Source: Pleomorphomonas koreensis DSM 23070 (GTDB taxonomy: Bacteria > Pseudomonadota > Alphaproteobacteria > Rhizobiales > Pleomorphomonadaceae). Taken from it: 64,000 nucleotides of DNA. The stretch lies in the NCBI RefSeq assembly GCF_000425185.1, contig NZ_AULH01000012.1:116243-180242 (forward strand), in the 5' to 3' direction. A model generated the notes under the pieces. It was not told the DNA's origin and did not search any database. It saw nothing but the letters and a program-made list of their open reading frames with translations. How positions within the stretch are numbered: position 1 is the stretch's first letter; the number at the start of each line of letters is the position of its first letter. Both the position numbers and the translations under genes were made by a program. Shown here in pieces: positions 53,577-62,000 of the stretch.

Positions 53577-54227
53577 ATGAAGCTGCAACTCGCGCTGGAT
53601 GACATCACGATCGACGAGGCGGTCGCCCTCCTCGACCGGGTGCATCCGTTGATCGACATCATCGAGGTGGGAACGCCCTTCCTGATCGAGGACGGGCTGA
53701 AGCCGGTGCGCGAGTTCCGCGCCCGCTACACCGACCTGCCGGTGCTCGCCGACGTCAAGATCATGGACGCCGGCTATTACGAGGCGCGGCAGGCTTTCGC
53801 CGCCGGCGCCGCCTACGTCACCGTGCTGGGCGTCACCGATCTCCTGACGGTCAAGGGTTGCCTGGAGGTGGCGGCGGATTTCGGCGGCACCGTCGTTGCC
53901 GACATGATCTGCGTCCCCGACCTTCCCGACCGCATCCGCCAACTGGAGGAAATTGGTGTCACGGCGCTGGCCGTCCACACCGGCGTCGACCAGCAGGCGG
54001 CCGGCCGCACGCCGGCCGACGATCTGCAGGTGATGAAGGCAGTGGCGCAACGGTCCGAGCTGTTCGTGGCCGGCGGCATCAGCCCGGCGACCATCGCGCA
54101 ATACATCCGCCTCGGCGCCGACGTCGCCATCGTCGGCAGCGGCATCCGCCATGCCGCCGACCCGGTGAAGGCGGCGGAGGAACTGGCGAGGCTGGCCCAT
54201 CAGGACACCAGGGAGAGGCAATCATGA
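53577..54227 (+). CDS. 3-hexulose-6-phosphate synthase
   Basis: A 216-residue TIM-barrel enzyme of the OMP-decarboxylase superfamily, typical length of HPS. It has LQLALDDITIDEAVALLDRV, IDIIEVGTPFLIEDGL, the catalytic-centre LADVKIMDAGYYEARQAF, ALAVHTGVDQQAAGRTP and AGGISPATIAQYIRLGADVAIVGSGI. It joins formaldehyde to ribulose 5-phosphate, giving D-arabino-3-hexulose 6-phosphate, or runs in reverse. AGGAGGAG precedes ATG 53577. Its stop overlaps the isomerase start by four bases. The related keto-gulonate-phosphate decarboxylase is an alternative, but the following PHI gene favours HPS. Confidence 0.9.
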   Translation: MKLQLALDDITIDEAVALLDRVHPLIDIIEVGTPFLIEDGLKPVREFRARYTDLPVLADVKIMDAGYYEARQAFAAGAAYVTVLGVTDLLTVKGCLEVAADFGGTVVADMICVPDLPDRIRQLEEIGVTALAVHTGVDQQAAGRTPADDLQVMKAVAQRSELFVAGGISPATIAQYIRLGADVAIVGSGIRHAADPVKAAEELARLAHQDTRERQS

Positions 54228-54784
54228 ACGTCGCGGATTACGGCAGCGCCATACTGGACGAACTGCGGGCCGTGCTGTCGAAGGTGTCGCCCGACGAGGC
54301 GAGCGCCTTCGTCGGCGACCTTCTGGCGGCGCGGCGGATCTTCGTCGCCGGCGCTGGTCGGTCCGGTCTGGCGGGCCGGGCCTTTGCCATGCGGCTGATG
54401 CACTTCGGCCTCAACGCCTACGTGATCGGCGAGATCGCCACGCCCGCCTATTCCGGCGACGATCTGCTCGTTGTCTGCTCAGGCTCGGGCGAGACGGGCA
54501 GCCTCGTGTCGATCGCCGAAAAGGCGAAGCGGATCGGCGGCAGGATCGCGCTGCTGACCATCGTGCCGGACTCCACCATCGGCAAGCTCGCCGACCGCCG
54601 TCTGGTGTTGCCGGCGCCGTCGCCGAAAGCCAGGGCCGGCGACAGCGTCCGCTCGATCCAGCCCATGGGCTCGCTGTTCGAGCAGGCGCTGCTGCTGCTG
54701 CTCGACGCCGTCATACTCGAACTGATGGCGCGGCAGAACGCGACCAGCGACGAGATGTTCACCCGCCACGCCAATCTGGAATAG
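54224..54784 (+). CDS. 6-phospho-3-hexuloisomerase
   Basis: A 186-residue SIS-fold isomerase with IFVAGAGRSGLAGRAFAMRLMHFG, LLVVCSGSGETGSLVSIAEKAKRIGG and SIQPMGSLFEQALLLLLDAVI, the pattern of PHI. It converts 3-hexulose 6-phosphate to fructose 6-phosphate, completing the ribulose monophosphate formaldehyde fixation with HPS. The ATGA overlap shows coupled expression with hps. Both genes are under the tandem LacI-type operators. Its C-terminus HANLE matches that of the paralogue at 47.7 kb. Confidence 0.9.
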   Translation: MNVADYGSAILDELRAVLSKVSPDEASAFVGDLLAARRIFVAGAGRSGLAGRAFAMRLMHFGLNAYVIGEIATPAYSGDDLLVVCSGSGETGSLVSIAEKAKRIGGRIALLTIVPDSTIGKLADRRLVLPAPSPKARAGDSVRSIQPMGSLFEQALLLLLDAVILELMARQNATSDEMFTRHANLE

Positions 54785-54826
54785 GGGGGCGCCCGCGTGG
54801 TCCGAAAGGCTTGCGGCGACGTGATA

Positions 54827-55975
54827 CCCGGTTTCGTCAGATCGTGACTCTCGGTCTATGAAAATCAGCTCGGCTCTGATTCCCTTCCCGTTCGGGAGGG
54901 TCGATGATGTCGAGCAAATGGATCATTCGCACTGATCAGCCTTGAGACTTTACGCCGGCGGGAGCGGCTTGAACGGGATGGGCGGGTGCAGTTCGGCTTC
55001 CGGCAATTGCCAATGCCCTTGACGGCATGAGCCGTGCCGAGGTGGCGAGAGCATTCGGGATGGACCGGCAGGCGTTGCGCGACTGGAGGATCCACTTCAA
55101 CGCCGAAGGCATTGCCGGCCTTTGCGATCGCAAGCGCTCCGGTCCGAAGCCGTTTCTGGACGAAGGCCAGCAGGCGGTATTGCGGACCATGGTCCTGCGC
55201 GGTCCCGATCCGGATCGCGACGGCGTTTCAGCTTGGCGCCTGATTGACATCTGCCGCCTCTGTGAGGAGTGCTTCGGCGTGGCCTATTCGGTGAGCGGCA
55301 TGTTCGATCTCCTGAAGGGCCTCGACCTCAGCCGGCAAAAGAGCCGGCCTCGTCATCCTCAAGCCGATGCCGCCCAGAAGGCTTTCAAAAAGGGGGCGCG
55401 CCAAAGCCGTGAAGCTCATCGTCAAACGGCACAAAGGCAAACAGATCCAGCTCTGGTTCCAGGACGAAGCCCGTGTTGGGCAGAAAGGACGCAACGCCCA
55501 CGTCTGGTTCGAAAAGGGCGTCCGACCGGTCATGCACACCGACAAGCGCTTCAAGTCAGTCTACATCTACGGCGCCATCTGCCCCGGCACCGACGACGCC
55601 TTCGCGCTCGTCCTGCCTAGGGCCGACACCGAGATGATGCGCCTCTATCTCAATACCTTCGCCAAAAGCCTGCCCGCCGACGTCCATGTCGTGCTGGTAC
55701 TCGACAAAGCCGGATGGTACGTCACCGGGCGGCTTAAGCCACCCGACAACATCACCCTCGTCCATTTGCCGGCCTATTCGCCAGAACTCAACCCGATCGG
55801 GCGCTTCTGGCTCTATCTCAAGGAGCGCTTCCTCTCCTACCGCATCTTCGACGACCAGCACGCCATCGTCGAAGCCTGCGCAACGGCTTGGAATGGCCTA
55901 AAGACGGAAGCAGGCCGCATCGCATCGCTCTCCGACTATCCCTACATCCGAAAGGTCAAAACCTGACGGAAATGG
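54827..55975 (+). mobile_element. IS630-family element, degenerate
   Basis: About 1.15 kb, within the IS630 size range. The left end CCCGGTTTCGTCAG and the complement of the right end CCATTTCCGTCAG are imperfect inverted repeats, extended on both sides by a shared GTGAC/TTGAC. The element is flanked by TA on each side (54825-54826 and 55976-55977), the target duplicated by this family. The transposase is broken, so it is immobile alone. Confidence 0.7.
54907..55966 (+). pseudogene. IS630-family transposase, broken by several frameshifts
   Basis: The reading frame can be followed by similarity through three shifts. It begins with MSSKWIIRTDQP at 54907, passes to TLRRRERLERDGRV in another frame, returns to RLPAIANALDGMSRAEVARAFGM with DRQALRDWRIHFNAEGIAGL, then shifts at about 55390 to RAKAVKLIVKRHKG with the DDE-domain part: LWFQDEARVGQKG (first Asp) and LPAYSPELNPIGRFW (with Glu region). 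A single +1 shift near A-rich 55388-55397 could be programmed in such elements, but the two upstream shifts and an early stop show decay. Confidence 0.8.
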
Positions 55976-55983
55976 TATGAAAC

Positions 55984-56005
55984 GCCGCCGGTAAAACCCG
56001 GCGGC
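55984..56005. terminator. Bidirectional GC hairpin between IS630 and the giant gene
   Basis: A perfect 8-bp stem GCCGCCGG/CCGGCGGC with six-base loop, 21 bases beyond the stop of the giant leftward gene. T runs are absent or weak on both strands, so it may be a stem that assists termination. It lies just outside the IS630 right end. Confidence 0.6.
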
Positions 56006-56025
56006 ATTTGATATTTGCGCGATGA

Positions 56026-59000
56026 CTAGACGATCGTGAAGGCCGAAGCGCTCAGACCGGACACCGGCGACTGGAACTTGACCACCTGGGTCGAGGCCGC
56101 CGATCCCGTGCCGTCACTGTCCCACCAGATGCCGTTGGACGTCGCCAGGAAATAGCCGTGGCTGGCATTGGGGGCATTGGTGCCGAGAACGACATAGCTC
56201 GACGGTGAAGCACCCGCCGGCAATCCGAACGACGCAGCATCGAGTCTGATGGTGTCGCCGAGGGTCGGGCTGAAGTCGGTGATGGTGTCAAGCCCGCCGC
56301 CTTGCTCGATCAGAAACCGGTCGGCACCGGCACCGCCGGTCAATATATCGTCACCGGCACCCCCTTGAAGCAAGTCGTTCCCGTCACCGCCATCCAGAAT
56401 ATCGTTGCCTTCGTCGCCCCGAAGATAGTCATCCCCGGCATAACCGAACAACTGATCGTTGCCACCCATGGCAAGTATCTTGTTATCCTTTGAGTCTCCC
56501 CTCAGCACGTCGTTGCCGAAGGATGCCGAGATGCACTCGATGTTGATCAACGTATCGGTGCCGTCGCCGGTGGCGGTGCCGGCTGCGAGATCGACCACGA
56601 CGCCGGCTGCGTTCCAGTAGCTGACATAATCCTCATCGCCATCGCCGCCGTCGATGATGTCGTCGCCGGTTCCGCCTTCGAGGTTATCCTTGCCAGCGCC
56701 GCCGTTCAGGTAGTCATTGCCGGCACCGCCGCGAAGGCGATCGTCGCCGTCATTGCCGTAAAGGCTGTCATCGCCGTCGCCGCCGTCGAGAATGTCGTTG
56801 CCTTCGTCGCCGCGGAGATAGTCGTTGCCGCCTTTGCCATACAGTTCATCGTCACCGGCCTGGCCGAGAATAGCATTGTCCTGGGCATTGCCCGTCAGGA
56901 TGTCGTTGCCATTCGAGCCCGAGATATGCTCGATATTGACGATGGTGTCGGTTCCCTGGCCGGTAGCGATGCCGGCTTCCAGGTTGACGACGACGCCATT
57001 ACCGTACCAGTAGCTGATCCAATCTTGGTCTCCTTCGCCGCCGTCGATGTAGTCATCACCGTCCCCTTCGACGATCTCATCCTTGCCAGCGCCCCCATAG
57101 ATACTGTCGTTGCCGCTGCCGCCTTCCAGGTAATCATCGCCACTATCGCCGTGAAGGTCGTCGTTACCGCCTCCGCCAAGCAAACGATCGTTACCATCAT
57201 TGCCGTAAAGGCTGTCGTCGCCATCGCCGCCGTCGAGAATGTCGTTGCCTTCGTCGCCGCGGAGATAGTCGTTGCCACCATAGCCATACAACTCGTCATC
57301 GCCCGCCTGCCCAAGAAGCTGGTTGTTCTTGGCGTCACCGATCAGGATGTCGTTACCCATCGAAGCGGAGACGCACTCGATGTTGACAAGCGTATCGGTG
57401 CCTTCCCCGGTGGCGATACCGGTTCCGAGGTTCACCACGACACTGGAGGCATTCCAGTAGCTGACATAGTCTTCCGTACCGTCGCCGCCGTCGATGAAAT
57501 CATCGCCGGCATTGCCCATCAGGCTGTCCTTGCCGGCGCCGCCATAAAGTCGGTCGTTCCCATTTCCACCGTAAAGCGTGTCGTTGCCATCGCCTCCCTC
57601 TAGAGTGTCTTCTCCATCGTCGCCGTAAAGCGTGTCGTTGCCCTCATCACCGCGGAGATAATCGTTCCCCGCCCTGCCATACATCAGGTCGTCACCAGCC
57701 TGACCAAAAATGCTGTTGTTTCCGGCATTCCCGGTCAAGATATCATTGCCGTTCGACGCCGAGATGTTCTCGATGTTGAGAATAGTGTCGTTTCCCATAC
57801 CAGTGGCGGTGCCGGTTTCAAGGTTGACGACGACGCCATTGCCGTACCAGTAGCTGAGCCAGTCCTGGTCGCCGTCGCCGCCGTCGATGATGTCATCGCC
57901 GTTTCCTTCGAGAAATTCGTCCTTGCCTGCACCGCCGCTCAGGTAGTCGTTCCCGTCACCGCCGATCAGGACGTCGTCGCCATTTTCGCCATAAAGATGA
58001 TCGTCGCCAGCGCTTCCGGTAAGTGTATCGTTGCCATCACCGCCGTAAGCAACATTGTTGGCACCGCTCAGCGTAATGCTATCATTCCCACTCGTTCCGG
58101 TTAGGCCGTCTATGACGTTGCCGAAGGGGTCGACATTAATGCGCGTCGAGCTGGTGACGGTCCCGCTGGTGTTGCGCACGACGGTCGTGAGCGACATGTA
58201 CCCCCCTGGACGGGTCGTCGAGGTCTGAATCTCCTCGTAATAGCCATCGTTGTTGGCATCCCGCTGCAACGTGGTGACGAGGCCGTCGTGGCTGCGGAGC
58301 ATCAGGCCGCGCGCCTTCACCGTTCCATTGGCGTTTGTCTCGACGATCGCCGTCTCGACGCTGCCATCGACTCTTGTCTTGGCGGTCATCGTCGTTTCGA
58401 AGCGGCCGTCGCCGTCCGCATCGATCTTGGTGACTGTCGTTCCGCCATCCGCGCTGGACGTGACGTCCATCGAGGCCGGAATGACGTTGTTCCAGTAGAT
58501 CTCGCCGGATTGCCTTTCGCTGGCAGCGAGTGCCGCGCCGGTGTTCCTGACCGTCCTGGTCCGAGCGCCCGATGCCGAGACCGTCTCGCGGATGGTCTGG
58601 TCAATGCTGCCGTTGCCATCGACGTCGATCTCGTCCACCGTGGTCAGACCGTCGGCCGAAATGGTTGACCGGCTGGTGGAAAGGATGGCTCCCGTCCTCG
58701 CATTCTTCTCGGTCGCGGTCTTCACCACAGCGCCGTCGGCCTGGCGGTCGATCGTTTCCGTCCTATTGCTGTCGATGGCGTTGTCGCCATTGCCATCGAC
58801 AGCATAGGTCCGCGACCGACCATCGGCCGACGCCGTTACGATCGTCTTGCCAACCAGGAGGCCCGCGGCATTGCGATTTTCCGTTGTGGTGACCAACTGG
58901 CCATCAATGGTCGTCTGGCGAGTTTCGACCTGATCGATGGTGCCGTCGCCGTTGATGTCGCGCTCGATCTTGACCAGTCGCTTGTCGTCCGATGTCGTGG

Positions 59001-62000
59001 CCGTCGTTGCCTCGATAAGCAGACCGCCGGCATTTCGGACTTCATTACGCTCGATGACGGAGCCATCGGCCAGCGTGCGAGTCGTTCGAGTCGCTTTGCG
59101 AGTGTCGACGCCGGCGATGCCCGACGTGTCCTCGACCGTCACCGTGCGTCCATCTGCACTGGTCGTCGTGGCGGTGCTCGACAGGGCGGTCGTGCCGATC
59201 TTGCTGACGCTTGTGACGGTGGTAGAGCCATCCGCATTCAGCGTCCTTGTGGTCTGGGTCGTCTGGTCGGTCGTGCCGTCGCCGTTGTCGTCGAGCGACA
59301 GCGTCGACGACAGGCGGTTGGCCGTTTCGACCAGGGTTGACGATCGGACGAGCGTCGAACCCGATTTCCAGCTGTCAGTCGTCCGGCGCGTGCCGTCGGC
59401 ATCCAGCATCACCCTGCTTTCGTGCACCTGCCCGTAGGTGCCGCTGCCAGTGTCGTCGAAGGAGGTCGCCCGCGAGAGACCGTCGCCCGAGACGACGTCC
59501 TGCGTGCGCGACTTGACCTGCCAGGAGCCATTCATGACGCTTTCGACGGTCGTCAGAGTTGTGCTGCCGTCGGCGTTGAGGACAGTGGTCTCGACGCGCT
59601 GCTTCTCGGCGGCGCCGTTGCCGTCGGCGTCGAACTGCGTCGTCCGGACCAGTCGGTTGGCGCTGAGCGTCACCGTCTTTCGGCTGGCGAGCGTCGTGCC
59701 ATTGGCCTGGAACTGCGAAGACACCTCAGTCGCCGTACCGCTGTCGGCGAGCGTGGTGACCACCGTCTGATCCGTCTTGCCGTCGCCGTTGACGTCCCGC
59801 GTCACCGCCGCCGTGTTGCCGTTGCCAGAAGTGGTCGTCGTCTCCTTGCTCTCGAGCGAAGTATCGGCCTTGCGATAGATGCGCGTCTCGGTCTTGTCGC
59901 CGTTGGCGGCGATCGCCGTCGTTTCCTCGACGCTGCCGAGGCGGGCACCGGCGCCGTTCGTCCAGACGATCGACGAGGCCAGGCCGTTGGCGCTGACCGT
60001 GCTGGTGGCCTTCTCGACCAGCGTGGCGGTTCCCGTATATGCCGAGGACACAGTCGTCTTTGTCCCGTCGGCACCGATGGTGGTCACCTGACTGCGCGTC
60101 TTGTCCACCGTGCCATCGTTATTGGAATCGATGCTGGTGGTCACCGTCAGGCCATCGGCCGATGTCAGCTTGACCGCGCTGCTCTTCTGCACGCCGGCGG
60201 CATTGAACTCATTGACCGTCACACGTGTCGAGCCGTCGGCGAGCACCTCCCGGAGGCTCGAGAGATCGGCTTGACCGTTGCCGTCGAGATCGGCCGTAGT
60301 CGTGACCGTCAACGCATTGGCCGCCGTCGTGGTGCGGAACGAGCCAACCAGCGTGCCGTTGCCCGACTTGATGGTCTTCGCGACCACGGTCGAGCCATCG
60401 GCATTCAGCGTCGTCGTTTCACCGGTCGTAAGATCCGTGGTGGCATTGCCGTCGAGATCATCCACAATGAATCGCGACAACCCGTTGCCGCTGGCGGTCA
60501 CTGTCGATTTCGAAACCAGCGAGGTGCCGTTCTTCACCGACGTGACGGTTTGGATGGAGCCGTCGGCAGAGAAGGTGGTGTCTGATGTTGCGGTCTCATC
60601 AACGATGCTGTCGCCGTTCCAGTCTCTGGCCACCGACGTGGTGAAGCCATCTCCTGCCACCCAAGTCTTTTCAGAGCCGAGCAACGTGCCAGAGCGGGTG
60701 TAGCTGGATACGATGCGCGTGGAACTGCCATCGGTCGACAGGCTGGTCGAATCCGTCATCTTGCGATCGATGGTGCCGTCGCCATCGGCGTCGGTTTCGG
60801 TCGTGACGACGAGTCCGTTGGCGCTGGTCCTGGTCGTCACGAGACTCTGGAGAACACCACTGTCGGTCAGGTCGCGTTGCTCGACGGTCGTGCTGCCGTC
60901 GGTGGCAATCGTCGTTGTCTGCTTGCCGTCGAGCTTGCCATCGCCGTCGCCGTCGATGTCGGCGACGATGCTGCGCCGATCGGCGCTCACGGTGGTGGTG
61001 GACTTGGCGAGTAGCATATTGTTGCCGCTCCGCGTCTCCACCGTTTTGACCTGACTGCCGTCGGTGTTGACCACCGTGACGGATGAGGCCGCGGCATCGA
61101 CCGTGCCGTCGCCGTTGACGTCCTGCGTCATCGATTGCGTCAGGCCGTTGGCGCTGGTGGTGGTAACGGTGCGGTCGACGAGCGCATTGTTGCGCGCCCG
61201 CCGCTCCAACGTCTCGGTCGACGAGCCGTCGGCGTTCTTCACCGTGGTGTCGACGCTGGCGATATAGGCCTCAAACACCTTTTCGTAAGTCGTAGTTCCC
61301 GAAGAAGAGGAAGAGGAACCTTGTCCATAAGACATTGTTCCCGAAGAGGAGGAGGAACCTTGTCCATAAGACATTGTTCCCGAAGAGGAGGAGGAACCTT
61401 GTCCAGAGGACATTGTTCCCGAAGAGGAGGAATTGGAATTTTGCGTAGCGGCAGGAGTGAATACAGCGATCGTTGCCAAATGGCCGGTCTCGGTACGTGT
61501 GGTGCGTCCGTCAGCCGACGTGGTTTTGATGGTTCTTAGGATAAGCGATCCATCCTTAGCGAAATCATCAGTCGTCTCGATGGTCTCTCCCGACGAACTC
61601 TTGGTTACGGTCACCGTCCGATCGGTCGCGCCATCACCGTTAGCATCTAGTGTCGTGGTACGTGTGAGCCCGTCGGAATTGCGCACTGTTGTGGTCTTCG
61701 ACAAAAGCGCACCATTGGCACTTGTCCTTGAGACCACTTGCGTTCGCACTCCGTCGGCCGCGACGATGGTGACGTCCGAACTCACCTGATCGAAGATGCC
61801 GTCTGAATTGAGGTCCGACGACGCTGTCTTCGTCAGGCCGTCGCGGCTGATCGTCGTCACCGTCTTGCCGATGGCTGCGCCGTTGCGTGCCGTCGTGGTT
61901 TCGGTGACCGTCGCCGTTCCCGTGGCATCGCGTACCGTCGATGAGGCGGTGTTGAGGTCGACGAGGCCGTCGCCGTCGCGGTCGAGTGCCTCGCTGCGCG

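Noticed and set aside
55367..55966. Intact second transposase gene from ATG 55367
   Set aside because: It is the C-terminal half of one IS630 transposase; the upstream half and its frameshifts are recognisable.
56300..58120. CRISPR-like regular repeats
   Set aside because: The periodicity comes from RTX nonapeptide codons; the units are in frame, variable and without spacers.
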